The notes beneath the pieces are model-generated. The model saw nothing but the letters and a program-made list of their open reading frames with translations, was not told where the DNA came from and did no database searches. This document shows positions 6,954-17,100 of a stretch of 31,570 bases of DNA, in pieces; the first letter of the stretch is position 1; every line of letters begins with the position of its first letter. Source of the DNA: a virus; IMG/VR virus record IMGVR_UViG_3300046009_002077, positions 1-31,570 of that record. The stretch is one strand, 5' to 3'. The translations under genes and the position numbers were made by a program.

Positions 6954-7523
6954 ATGGCAACTAATTTAGTAAGCTTATCAGAAGTAAAAGCATATAAAGG
7001 TATTACCAATAGTACCGAAGACTCAGAACTAAACCTACTAATAACAAAAGCCAGCACTTTAGTAAAAACCTACATAGGTAGAACCCTAGTAGACTACTAC
7101 ACTACAGAAAAAACAGAAGTGTTTGGTGATAGTACAAAACCTCTATCTTTAGTAGAAATGCCTATAGCAGAAGTTAGCTCAGTGGAGTTCTCTTTAGACT
7201 ATGGTAGAAACTATACCAGTTTAGTAGAGTTCGACGATTATGTTATAGACCAAGAATTTGGGACGTTAGATATCATAAACCCGTCCTACACTGGTAAGAA
7301 AGTAAACGTACTAAAGGTTACTTATACTGGTGGATACCCTAAAGCTCCAGAGGATTTAAAACTGGCTGTTATGGATTTAGTTATGTATTATCAAAAAGCA
7401 GAGATGGCTGTGAAGTCCTCTAGAGCTCCAGGCGCTAATAACGCTCAGATAGAATATGTAATGAATACTACGCTACCAGCACACATTCGTAGAATACTAG
7501 ACTTATACAGGCTGGATCTATGA
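6954..7523 (+). CDS. Head-tail connector, HK97 gp6-like adaptor
   Basis: This 189-residue protein has the character of the adaptor ring that binds under the portal. The N-terminal helices LVSLSEVKAYKGITNSTEDSELNLLITKAS are typical of gp6-like connectors (short helix, acidic turn, long helix). A beta-rich middle (EVSSVEFSLDYGRNYTSL) and the phrase VTYTGGYPKAPEDLKLAVMDL also recur in this family. It is the first gene after the capsid, the normal place for the adaptor. The start has AAAGG 8 nt upstream, directly after hairpin B. The stop overlaps the next start as ATGA, suggesting coupled translation. Confidence 0.83.
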   Translation: MATNLVSLSEVKAYKGITNSTEDSELNLLITKASTLVKTYIGRTLVDYYTTEKTEVFGDSTKPLSLVEMPIAEVSSVEFSLDYGRNYTSLVEFDDYVIDQEFGTLDIINPSYTGKKVNVLKVTYTGGYPKAPEDLKLAVMDLVMYYQKAEMAVKSSRAPGANNAQIEYVMNTTLPAHIRRILDLYRLDL

Positions 7524-8203
7524 GCAAGCTTTCAGATAGCATATTTGGTAAGTTATCTGAGCTGCTAAAATCATCTACAGATGATCTAAAAGAATTTGGT
7601 AGTATAGATAAAGTATCGGAGTACTCATCCATCAGCGAAAAACAGGATGTAATCAGAAGAATAACTGTTACAGTAAACCCTGAGGACGCTAAGCTAGTGC
7701 GATCTGCTGTAAGATCAGGAAGTAAAGAAATAGTACAGCCTGATATGTTGGCTGACATAAACAAATTATTCACAGATTTAATTGTTGGAAATACTCCTAA
7801 ACAGAAGCCAAAAAAGGTAACCAAGGAGTCAGCAAACAAGACCTCTACTAGGTTGCGCGGCCCTTCAGGTAGGTTTATAAGCCTATTTACCTTGAAAGAT
7901 CTACTGAACAATAAGCTAGCGGAGCAGATAAAAATAAATATGGGTAAAGGTAACGCCAAAGCTATACTTAATTATAGAACTGGCAGGTTTGCCCAAAGCG
8001 CAATTATTAACCAACTTAGTAGAACGAAAGAAGGTACACTAGTTGCTTTTTACACATACATGCATTATCCTTACCAAACCTTTGAACCAGGCTTTAAGCA
8101 GGGACTACCCTTAAGTAGAGATCCTAGGTTATTAATAGGCAAGAGTATAAGGCAGCTAGCACAAGAGATAGCTAGTTCAAGACTTAAGGCAATCCCAACA
8201 TGA
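7520..8203 (+). CDS. Putative neck or tail-completion protein
   Basis: This 227-residue basic protein lies between the adaptor and a probable tail terminator, where head-closure and neck proteins are encoded. Its N-terminal half is helical and charged. A low-complexity basic linker (PKQKPKKVTKESANKTSTRLRG) falls near residue 95-118. The C-terminal half, with ILNYRTGRFAQSA and YMHYPYQTFEPG, is the more conserved-looking part and resembles gp10-like neck/tail-completion proteins. It overlaps both neighbours by ATGA junctions and so belongs to a tightly coupled joining-protein set. No catalytic motif is seen. The role is inferred from order and general similarity. Confidence 0.6.
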   Translation: MSKLSDSIFGKLSELLKSSTDDLKEFGSIDKVSEYSSISEKQDVIRRITVTVNPEDAKLVRSAVRSGSKEIVQPDMLADINKLFTDLIVGNTPKQKPKKVTKESANKTSTRLRGPSGRFISLFTLKDLLNNKLAEQIKINMGKGNAKAILNYRTGRFAQSAIINQLSRTKEGTLVAFYTYMHYPYQTFEPGFKQGLPLSRDPRLLIGKSIRQLAQEIASSRLKAIPT

Positions 8204-8634
8204 GTGCTAGAACAAGAATAGTAGAAGCCTTGGTTACTAAACTAAAGTCAGTTAGTACCGATAATGGGTATAATAGCGACTTAGGTGAGTCTGTAACATC
8301 AAGGCATAAATTTTGGGACGAAGTAAATCAGTTTCCTACAGTATGCGTAGTTGGCGGGCAAGAGGAACGTGAGTACTTACCAGCAGGTTTCGTATGGGGG
8401 CATTACAGTGTTTCTTTAAAGCTTTATGTTAAGAATGGTGACGACCCACAACCAAGTTTAGAGAACCTTATAACTGATGTAGAGAAAGTTATTAATGACA
8501 GCCTAAGATTAGAGTACGATACTGGACGTCAAACAGCTGACATGAAGATTAAACATATTGTAACCGATGAGGGTCTGCTAGCCCCTTACGGAGTAGGTGA
8601 AGTAAATATTAGCGTTCAATATCAAGTATTATAG
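8200..8634 (+). CDS. Putative tail terminator protein
   Basis: At 144 residues, this protein matches the size and position of tail terminators, which cap the tail tube at the head-proximal end and fix its length together with the tape measure. It opens with an amphipathic helix (RTRIVEALVTKLKSV). A beta core follows (FPTVCVVGGQEEREYL, WGHYSVSLKLYVKNGDD), then a second helix (SLENLITDVEKVINDSL) and a final strand GEVNISVQYQVL. This alpha-beta order is typical of gpU-like tail terminators. It directly precedes the tail tube gene, as expected. No motif proves the function. Confidence 0.65.
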   Translation: MSARTRIVEALVTKLKSVSTDNGYNSDLGESVTSRHKFWDEVNQFPTVCVVGGQEEREYLPAGFVWGHYSVSLKLYVKNGDDPQPSLENLITDVEKVINDSLRLEYDTGRQTADMKIKHIVTDEGLLAPYGVGEVNISVQYQVL

Positions 8635-8643
8635 GTACGATAC

Positions 8644-8655
8644 TGATAATTATCA
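8644..8655. repeat. 12-bp perfect palindrome upstream of the tail tube gene
   Basis: TGATAATTATCA sits in the 61-nt gap before the tail tube gene. It could be an operator-like site or form a small RNA hairpin, but the AT-rich context makes chance occurrence possible. Confidence 0.4.
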
Positions 8656-8695
8656 TGTTGGTTATCTAATTAATACACCAAAATAAGGAAATAAA

Positions 8696-10198
8696 ATGGC
8701 ACAAGAATTTAATCTAGTAAGGAACGCGCGAGTTTTCTTTACTACTAACGTGGATGCCGTAAGTGGGAACATCCCTACTTCAGGAGCAACATTCACACCG
8801 TCTAATACTGTAGAGTTACAGGTATTGGATGGTTTCAGTTTCAAACAAACAACTCAAACTCAAAGTATCCAGGTAAAAGAAGCTGGTGATACGCCTTCTC
8901 GTGGTCAAAGAACATTCAACGTTTCAAAAGACCCAGTTGACTACTCATTTTCTACATATATCAGACCGTTCTTCAACGCAGGTGCGGTAACGGCAGAAGA
9001 AAAAGTTCTTTGGAACGCTCTAATGTCTGCTAAGAACATTGATACGGCAGGTATTACTCTTGGCGGTACAGCAAGTGCAACAGTGGTTGGCGGTACGCTA
9101 ACAGGTATTAGCAGAGGTAGTACAACTACTAATGTAGTTACAATTGCTATTACCTCTTCGGTACACTCAAGCACACCTCTAGCGGTTGGCGATATCGTAA
9201 CATTAGTTGGCTGCACAGGCGCTACTGCCATGGAGTGGAATCAACCCGCTAAGGTAACAGCTCTAGCTGGTACTGGTATTACTCTAGAGTATTTGACGGC
9301 TCCTTCAGCAGCTGCTGGAACTGCGCCAACAGGTTTCTCTGGGACTAAGTTACATTATGGCGCATGGACTTCTAATGCTGCTACTGGAGGTACTGCTGCA
9401 TACGCGTTGGCTCACTTCGGTGGATCAAACAAAAACCAATTGCAAAAGTTCGGTATTATCTTCTCAATTGATGGTGCATTATACGCTATTGATAATGGTG
9501 CTTTGGATCAAGCGGTCATTGACTTCGGTCTAGACGCTATCGCTATGGTTGCTTGGACTGGTAAGGGTACACAACTACGTCAGCTACCTGCTACAGCTAC
9601 GATTACAGGAGCTCCAGGAACTTCAGCTACGTTTAGCGGTGTAGGCAATGCTACAGGTACAGCAACAGCTACTAACACAACAGCGCCATATATTACTAAT
9701 AAGCTTTCTACAATGAAACTTATTGCAGGTATTCAAGGTACTGGAACATCATACAATGTACCATTAACTGGTGGTAGTTTGACAATTGCCAACGGTATTC
9801 AGTACATTACTCCAGCTAACTTGGGTGTTGTTAACTCTCCAATCGGTTACTTCACTGGTTCACGTAGTATTACTGGTACAGTTAGTGCTTACCTAAAAAC
9901 AGGTACACCATCTAACCCAAATACAACAGCCACACTTCTAAATGATATTCTTAGCAATGTTAGCTCAGCTGCAGAAACTAAGTTCAGACTTCAGATTGAA
10001 ATTGGTGGTGGAACAAATGCCGTACGTGTAGAACTAGACATGGATGGTTGTATGTTACAGGTTCCAACTGTAGAAACCGCTGATATTATTTCAACCAATA
10101 TCGGATTTACAGCTCAAGGTACCAGCGCGTTGTTAGCAGATCAAGCTTATGATCTAGGTAATACTAACGATCTAACAGTAAGATACTTCTCAGCATAA
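8696..10198 (+). CDS. Major tail tube protein, T5 pb6-like
   Basis: This 500-residue protein forms the tail tube through which DNA is ejected. From memory of T5 pb6, similar landmarks appear in order: LVRNARVFFTTN at the N-terminus, EAGDTPSRGQRTFNVS and DYSFSTYIRPF at about 60-95, NKLSTMKLI and YNVPLTGGSLTIANGIQY at about 336-370, and PIGYFTGSRSITGTVSAYL near 385. An insertion rich in glycine, threonine and alanine at about 122-220 (TVVGGTLTGISRG onward) looks like an extra surface domain. The C-terminus lacks the immunoglobulin-like end domain of T5 pb6. AAGGAA lies 6 nt before the ATG. A terminator follows, fitting a protein needed in many copies. Confidence 0.87.
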   Translation: MAQEFNLVRNARVFFTTNVDAVSGNIPTSGATFTPSNTVELQVLDGFSFKQTTQTQSIQVKEAGDTPSRGQRTFNVSKDPVDYSFSTYIRPFFNAGAVTAEEKVLWNALMSAKNIDTAGITLGGTASATVVGGTLTGISRGSTTTNVVTIAITSSVHSSTPLAVGDIVTLVGCTGATAMEWNQPAKVTALAGTGITLEYLTAPSAAAGTAPTGFSGTKLHYGAWTSNAATGGTAAYALAHFGGSNKNQLQKFGIIFSIDGALYAIDNGALDQAVIDFGLDAIAMVAWTGKGTQLRQLPATATITGAPGTSATFSGVGNATGTATATNTTAPYITNKLSTMKLIAGIQGTGTSYNVPLTGGSLTIANGIQYITPANLGVVNSPIGYFTGSRSITGTVSAYLKTGTPSNPNTTATLLNDILSNVSSAAETKFRLQIEIGGGTNAVRVELDMDGCMLQVPTVETADIISTNIGFTAQGTSALLADQAYDLGNTNDLTVRYFSA

Positions 10199-10213
10199 TT
10201 TTGTAGTACTTCA

Positions 10214-10243
10214 AGAGTGGGTGGATACGCCCACTCTCTTTTT
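10214..10243 (+). terminator. Intrinsic terminator after the tail tube gene
   Basis: An 8-bp stem AGAGTGGG/CCCACTCT (10214-10221 with 10230-10237) with an 8-nt loop is followed by CTTTTT. No clear promoter lies between it and the chaperone gene, so some read-through must feed the downstream genes. Confidence 0.88.
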
Positions 10244-10284
10244 CAACTTTTTATAACCATTATTATTAGAATAGGATACATTCC

Positions 10285-10710
10285 ATGACCGAAGCAGTAT
10301 TAAGCCTGAAATCATTGCTAAGCCCAAGCAAAAAAGTAAGCATTGACTACCCTGGATTTGAGGGATTCAAATTAAACCTAAACTTCATGACACGTGAAGA
10401 ATTAGTGAAGATTCGCAAAAAAGCAACGACAACACATATCAAAAAAGGTATGCCAGTTGATTCTACAGACGACGACCTGTTCTTGTCTTTATACACTCAA
10501 TCAGCTGTAAAAGGCTGGTCTGGCTTGAAGTTAGGCTATGTCGACAAACTAGCACCAATTGAGATCTCAGAAGATAAGTTCGAAGAACTTCTACCATACA
10601 CTGCTGAAAATGCACTGTTACTAATGAAGAGCTCGCCAGACTTCGATACTTTTGTTACTAACACTGTAACTGAGCTTCAAAATTTTTCGAGCAACAGTGG
10701 GACGAAGTAA
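10285..10710 (+). CDS. Tail assembly chaperone, short form (gpG-like)
   Basis: This 141-residue protein lies between the tail tube and tape measure genes, the universal place for tail assembly chaperones. These bind the tape measure protein and recruit tube subunits but are absent from the finished virion. It begins with a beta-like segment (LLSPSKKVSIDYPGFEGFKLNLNFM) and continues helical with RKKATTTHIKKG and GWSGLKLGYVDKLAPIEI. An AGGATACATTCC ribosome region precedes the ATG. Near its end, codons CAA AAT TTT contain the slippery heptamer A AAT TTT. A -1 shift there would extend the product into the next frame. Without a shift the protein ends in SSNSGTK. Confidence 0.85.
   Translation: MTEAVLSLKSLLSPSKKVSIDYPGFEGFKLNLNFMTREELVKIRKKATTTHIKKGMPVDSTDDDLFLSLYTQSAVKGWSGLKLGYVDKLAPIEISEDKFEELLPYTAENALLLMKSSPDFDTFVTNTVTELQNFSSNSGTK
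10680..10686 (+). other. Programmed -1 ribosomal frameshift site (A AAT TTT)
   Basis: The heptamer fits the X XXY YYZ rule in the reading frame of the chaperone gene. After a -1 slip, reading continues as FEQQWDEVIRRLNSYLKND with no stop until 11069. Seven codons remain in the unshifted frame before its stop. Confidence 0.88.
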
Positions 10711-11069
10711 TCAGACGTCTTAACTCATATTTAAAGAACGACTCCTTGTCTATGAGCAAGGAGACGTACTACGAGATATGTGAGATGTTCGGTAACGACC
10801 CAGACCCCCTAGAAGTACCTGTGGAGTTTTCGGATCTTCATTCAGAAGTTCAGGAAGCGTTTCAGCTTTATAATAAGTTGACAGACATGTGGGACTCTAT
10901 GAGCGGCAGCTACATGGGCAAAAATATAGTAGGGTTACTTGATATAATGGAACTCTATGAAGTTGATGATAAAAAACTTTCATTTGATATAATTAAAACT
11001 ATTGATAATATAAGGTCTGAGACTATAAAAAGTCGCAAAGCAGCAAACACACAGAAACCAACTCAGTAA
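10686..11069 (+). CDS. Tail assembly chaperone extension, made by -1 frameshift (gpT-like part)
   Basis: This frame is read by ribosomes that slip at A AAT TTT, giving a fusion of about 261 residues (134 from the first frame plus 127 here). The sequence just after the slip (FEQQWDEVIRRLNSYL, then SKETYYEICEMFGNDPDP) is well-formed protein with no start codon of its own until a TTG at 10746. That TTG has no convincing ribosome site, which favours the fusion over a separate gene. In lambda the longer form binds the tape measure protein and is made at a low ratio. A terminator hairpin overlaps the stop codon. Confidence 0.85.
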   Translation, partial: FEQQWDEVIRRLNSYLKNDSLSMSKETYYEICEMFGNDPDPLEVPVEFSDLHSEVQEAFQLYNKLTDMWDSMSGSYMGKNIVGLLDIMELYEVDDKKLSFDIIKTIDNIRSETIKSRKAANTQKPTQ

Positions 11070-11085
11070 AATGGGTTGGTTTTTT
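11055..11085 (+). terminator. Intrinsic terminator overlapping the end of the chaperone gene
   Basis: AAACCAACTC (11055-11064) pairs with GGGTTGGTTT (11073-11082), giving 10 bp with one G-U pair and an 8-nt loop. A T-run to 11085 follows. Confidence 0.85.
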
Positions 11086-11110
11086 ATTATCTAAATTTAC
11101 GTATTGCTAT

Positions 11111-11150
11111 AAAATTAATCATTGACATTAAGCTAGTGCGATAGTATAAT
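11111..11150 (+). promoter_or_regulatory. Sigma70 consensus promoter for the tape measure gene (P4)
   Basis: AAAATTAATCATTGACA carries the upstream box and a perfect -35 TTGACA (11122-11127). A 17-nt spacer leads to a perfect TATAAT (11145-11150). The start site should lie near 11157, giving a leader of about 38 nt. Confidence 0.92.
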
Positions 11151-11194
11151 TGGATACAGGAATACATAGAAATTATTCTATAAAAGGAGATGTA

Positions 11195-14100
11195 ATGACG
11201 GAAAAGATTGAGATTTTAGTTACAAGCAACGGTAGTATAGATGCTGAGACTAAAAAGGCTAAGGAGCTAGCCAATCAGCTTAATGCTGCTGCCAAAGGGG
11301 CTGATCTGGCTGCTAGGACTGCTGCTAAGATGAACCAAGCTTCTGGGGGCGGGAAAACAGCCGCAGGGCTTAGCGCTGAAACCGATACCTATAGAAAACA
11401 AAGGGGCACATTCGGAGCAGGATCAAGCACAAGAGATTTTAGTAACCAAGTAGCTGGTCTTGGTGGGTTAGTTAGAATATATGCTACATTTGCAGCTAAT
11501 ATATACGCTCTAACAACAGCTTTTAGTATGCTTAATAAAGCTGCCGACGTTACTAATATGGCTAAAGGGTTAGATCAATTAGGAGCAGCAAGCGGAAGAA
11601 ACTTGTCTGGGCTAGCTAAGCAACTATCAGCCGTAAGTGACGGAGCTATTTCGATGAAGGATGCTATGGCGGCTACTGCCGCAGCATCAGCTGGTGGTTT
11701 GAATGGCGACCAACTTCTTAGATTAACAGCTGTAGCAAAGAATGCGTCGCAAGCTTTAGGTAGGGATATGCCGGACGCGTTAACTAGATTAACACGTGGT
11801 ATAACAAAGATAGAGCCAGAATTACTAGATGAATTAGGTATTCTTGTAAAAGTCGATATGGCTAACCAGAATTACGCTAGAAGTCTTGGTAAAACTGCTA
11901 GCTCTCTGACTGACCTAGAGAAAAGACAAGCTTTCGCAACAGAAGCTATTACTCAAGGTGAGAAGAAGTTTAAAGACATACAGATGGCGTCTAATCCGTA
12001 TGCTAAGCTTTCTGCCTCGGTTCAAAACCTATCACAAGCTGGGCTAGAGCTTTTAAACAAAGTATTAACACCTATAGCAGAAGTTCTAGCGTCTAGCCCA
12101 GTTGCTTTAACGGCAGCAATAGTTGGATTAAGCTCAGTACTATTCAAGCAAGCTATTCCAGATGTTAAAGCTTGGAGAGATAGCTTAAAGGAAGCAGAAG
12201 TAACGGCAGCAAAAACAGCCACTGATACAGCTAATAGAGCGCAATCTCTTAGAGACCTTAATACGGGAAAAGCTAAAGAAGCTTTGAACATTATGGTAGC
12301 TGATAAAAAGAAGGAAGCAGAAGAGTTCGTTTTAGCAGAGAAAAAGAAGGCTGAAATACTACTTAAGCAAGGCGCGGCAGGTACCAAAATAGCTAAGCCT
12401 GGTTACGATATAACACAGGATAGTGCCGCAGATAAAATTAATTACCTAATAGGTAATAGAAAAGCTGCACTACAAAAAGCCGAAGCCGAACTAGCTACTA
12501 TAGAAGACGCAGCACAAGCCAAATCCAAGCAAAAAGCTATAGAAGTAAACAAACAGAAAATAGTAGCATTAGAGAACGCGTTAAGTACTAGGGAAGAGCT
12601 TATTCAAGGGTCTAGAGATAGGGAAGCTAGAATTAGTAACTTAGAGGTAGAGCGTGACAATGCTATAGAAAGAAGAAAAGTATCTAACATATCTCAAGCC
12701 TCAGCGGATAGAGCAGCTATACGAGCTAAAGATAGACTTGAATCAATAAAAGCTTTAGAATCAATCTCAGAAGTTAGTAAGTCTGAAGGCTTTATGGCAG
12801 CTATGTCCCAAACCAAATCTAGTTTAACAGCCTCTAGCATGAGTACAGTAGCAAAAGCTACCACAGCTATGAAGGCTGGGTTTATAGCCACTGCTGACGC
12901 AGCCGCAGGTATGTGGGCTACTATAGCACCTTGGTTACCACTAATTATATTAGGTTTTGAAGCACTATCATATGCTGTAGATAAGTTGAGTGGTAACTCA
13001 AAAGAGTTGGACACACTTTCTAAATCATTAGATTCCTTACAGTCAAGCATAAAAGGGGCAGCAGCTACAGCCGAATTAGCTTCCAAAAAGGAACTTACCT
13101 TAGGATTAAATACCGACGACCTAAAAGCTAAATCTAATGCTTTAGTAGAATTAAGTAATGCTACTAAGTCTATGGTTACCGACCTTGAGAAAGCTGATAA
13201 GGCTGCCACAGGATTCGGTAAGTTTATGGACGGATTTAAAACAGTATGGGGTGGTGATTTAAGATCTAAAGCTACTAAAGGCTTGGCAGATTCTCTAGCA
13301 ACATCTGTTTTAGTTGCTGATTCAAAAGTAAAAGACCAGCTATCTGGAAGCTTAAAAGAAATATTGTCAACTACTGATCTTACATCAGCTGGTATACAAA
13401 AGGCTTTGGATTCAATCGACTCCGACAAGATAGATGAGTTTAAGCTAAAAATCCAAGAGCTTACATTTGCACAAGAGGAAGCTAAAACTTCTAGTGAAAA
13501 GCAAACTGGTTTCTTAATGAACGTAAAAGATGCTTTAGCTAATACATCTAAAGCAGCAGATACACTATCTACTAGTCTAGCACCTTCTGATAACTTCTCA
13601 AAATATGCCATTTCTGTAGTACAGTCAGCATACTCTATGGCTAAAGCCATTAATGGAGCGACTGATGCCTATCAAGTGATGCAAGAGATAGTAAGCAGCC
13701 CTAGTAATATGGCGGGTATGTCTGAGGAAACAGCAACTAAGCTACTACAACAAAGTCGTGCAGTTAAGGTTCTAAGTAACACGATAAAGGATCTTAAAAA
13801 CATAGAAGCCGATAGAGAAAAAGCTATACGCTCTAACCAAGATCTAGCTAACAAGAGTGTACGAGATAGAGATACTAGTGATAACTTAAAGCTAAAAGAT
13901 AAAAACGACCAAATTATAAAAGAGTCTAATGCTAATGCTGAGATACTTGCTAATAAGCAGGCTCAGTTACAAAAAATTAGTGCTAACTACGTAGGCGAAG
14001 TAATAAAAGATTCCATGTCAAAAGGAGCTGAACTGTTTGAGATAGCAGTAAAGCAGTCTATGAAGGAATCAGCGTTAATAGTTTCCAAAGCAGCTTTAGC

Positions 14101-17100
14101 AGGTCTTGAAGGTAGAGGAACGGCGGAGCTTATGGCTAACTTGAAAGAACAAGAGATTTCTATTCAAAGAGCACAACTGCTACAAGAATTAGAACTACTT
14201 ACTTCTCAAGCGGCAGTAAAAGATAAAATGGAAATGTTAGCCTTAGCAGTACAGGATAACACTATTGCCATCAAGAAGTCTTCACTACAAAGCAAAGCAG
14301 CTGGAAGTGGTGTAGAAGCTGACAAAGCTAAAAAAGAGCTTGATCAATTAGCAAAAACAGAAGAAGCTAGCCAAGCAAAAGCGTCAGCTAGAGCTACTAG
14401 ACTATTCGAAATAATGCAAAAGCTTAGATCTCAATCTGTGGATAATAGAGTAGAGAGCCTAAGGAAAGAGGCAGAAGCTGAAAGATCAAAAGGAGATAGC
14501 GCTGACTTAGAATTAGCTGCAGCACTTCAGGCTAAGTACATGGAAGCCGCGGCAGTCGCATCCAAAGTCAGGATGAAAAATGCCGAATCTACTGCCAATA
14601 AAGTAACAGAAGAGCTTGGTATAGTTAAAGAATCTTACGAGTATAGTATGAAAACTATAGCTAATAAGAAAGCTGAACTAGACGCCGCTTCTAATCTTAA
14701 TAAGTCTGCTAAAGATAGCTCATCTATATTTTTACAGTCAATTAGAGATGAAGAAAATAGATTAGCATTATCTAAAGAAAAGCTTCAATACGAGGAAGAA
14801 TCCATTAAACAAGTTAAAATAATGGATGAACTTAGAACAAGACAATCTAAGGGTGAAAATGTTAGCCAACAAATAGCTGATGCTAAAGCTCAAGGAATAG
14901 TCAATCTTGCTAAAGTAGAATCAGATATAGCACAGGATAAGCTAGCTAGATCTAAAACTCAAGGTGAGGAGGACTTAAAATACCTAAATATTAGATTAGC
15001 ACAACTTGCGGAGCTTGAAGATTTAGAAGCTGAATCTTCAAGACTTAAGCTGGAAGCGTCTAATTCTGAGCTAGCTTCTAAAGTGCAGTTAGGTAAGGTA
15101 AGTGCTGATTATGCTGCTGAATTAACTTATCAGTACACGTTACAAAACATTGAACTTGAAAAGCAAAAGTCACTTTCTGCAGCATCTAAAGACTTCGTAA
15201 AGAACTACTCTGATACCGCTATGGGCTTCATAAACACTAACGAAGCTAATGACAAAAAAGGTGCTCCAACTTCAGAAGAAGATTTAAAAGCTCAGACGAC
15301 AGAGCTTAATAGAATATTCGAACTTTACAATAAAATTACTGACGGAATTAAGGATAAGGCAGCAAGCGAATCCACAACCGCAAAAACTATTAAGGCTACT
15401 ACACAAGAGGTAGAGAGACAAAATAGAGTCCTTAAACTTATGGAAGGTATAGGAAATTCATTAGTTAAGGTATTCGGTAAAGTAGGAACAGCCTTTAGTA
15501 CTATAGGTAAAACCGTCCTTAGCTCTTCTAAAGAGCTTGATAAACTAAGGGATGAGCAAATATCTAAAACCAAACTTACTACTGAAGAAGAGCAGAAGTA
15601 CGCATTGCAAACAGCTCAAGTTAAAGTTGGTGCGGCAGCAGAAGTTACTGGAGCAGTGGCAGATTCTTTGGATCAGCAAAGTAAGGGTGCTAAGGTATTA
15701 CACGCTATAGAAAAAGGCTTGCACATTGCTAAGTTAGCTATGGCAGGTGTTGAGATGGCGATGGACTTAACTCAGACTGCGCAAGAGATAGGATCATCCG
15801 AAGCCAGAGCGGTAGTGAAAGGCAAAGAGTCTATTATTAACGCTATGAAGAGCCTACCTCCACCATTTAGCTTCATTGCCGGAGCTGCGATGGCAGTGGC
15901 TGTAGCTTCTATTATTGGTAAGAGCTTAGGCGGAGGTGGTGGAGGTGGCTTCAGCGCAAGCTCAGACCAACTTAAAGAAACTCAAGGCACTGGACAAACA
16001 TGGGACTCAAAAGGTAATAAAATATCAACTGGGTACGGTGTGCTGGGAGATGATTCAGCTAAATCTGAAACTATAGCTAACTCACTAGAGTTTATCCAAA
16101 AATACACATTCTCTGAACTTGAGTATTCTAACAAGATGCTTACCGCACTACAAAACATAGAAATGGGTATAAATGGGTTTTCTACTGGTATAGCCAACAC
16201 TAAAGGAGCTCTAAGCGGTACTGGGTTCGGAACATTTGAAGGCACTACTAGCAGTAAATGGGGTAATATCCTTGGTGGGATCTTCGGCGGTAAGTCTACC
16301 ACAAGTATCACTGGATCAGGTATTAGAGTTTCAGGAGCTTTAGGCGACCTTGCTAACGGCCAAGCTGTTGCTAAGCAGTACGAAACTGGTTCTACTACTA
16401 CTAAAGGAGGATGGTTCTCAAGTGATAAGACAGTATCATTCACTAAAGAGCAAGAAATTAGTAGTGAGGCTTTCAATAAGGCTATTAAAGATTCCTTCAC
16501 AGGAATGTCTAATACCATAAAAGAAGCTGGTGTGGCAATAGGACTGGACTCTAAAGAGCTAGCAAGCGCTATAGCGCAAATACCTATCGAACTGGGGGTA
16601 GAAACTAGAGGTCTAAAAGGATCGGAAATTAGCGATGCTGTTTCAGCGGTGTTATCAAGCACAGCTGATATGATAGCAACTAAGGTTCTTTATATAGTTA
16701 AGCCTTTCCAAGCTTTGAACGAAGGATTAGCCGAGACTGCAATAAGAGTTGCTAGAACTTCTCAAGTTATTGATTTGCAGTTAAAATCTGTTGGCATGGT
16801 ATTCAAAACAATAGGGTTGGAAAGCCTTAATGCCAGAATGAACCTTGTTGACTTAGCTGGTGGGTTAGAGGAATTTATATCTAGCTCTGACTTCTTTAAG
16901 GATAACTTCCTATCGGAAGCAGAAAGATTAGCTCCTATCCAGAAGGCAGTTGTCGAAGAAATGACTAGATTAGGGTACGCGGGTATAACTACTAGAGAAG
17001 CTTTCAAAGAGTTAGTACTATCCTTAGATCTAAGCGACGCTAACGGAGCAAAACTATACACTAGTTTGATGAAAGTACAAGAAGGTTTCGCAGCTGTCTA

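Noticed and set aside
10742-10763. Perfect 7-bp hairpin in the chaperone region as frameshift stimulator
   Set aside because: It begins about 56 nt after the slip site, while stimulators normally begin within about 10 nt. It may be chance.
11150-11194. In-frame TTG start 15 codons before the tape measure ATG
   Set aside because: It overlaps the last base of the -10 box of P4, so it would not be on the transcript. The ATG at 11195 has a strong ribosome site.
12694-13650. 318-codon open frame on the minus strand inside the tape measure gene
   Set aside because: It is the mirror of an alanine/serine/lysine-rich coiled-coil gene, with low-complexity translation, no ribosome site and no promoter.
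15982-16662. 226-codon open frame on the minus strand inside the tape measure gene
   Set aside because: Same reason: shadow of the plus-strand gene, with proline- and leucine-rich nonsense and no initiation signals.
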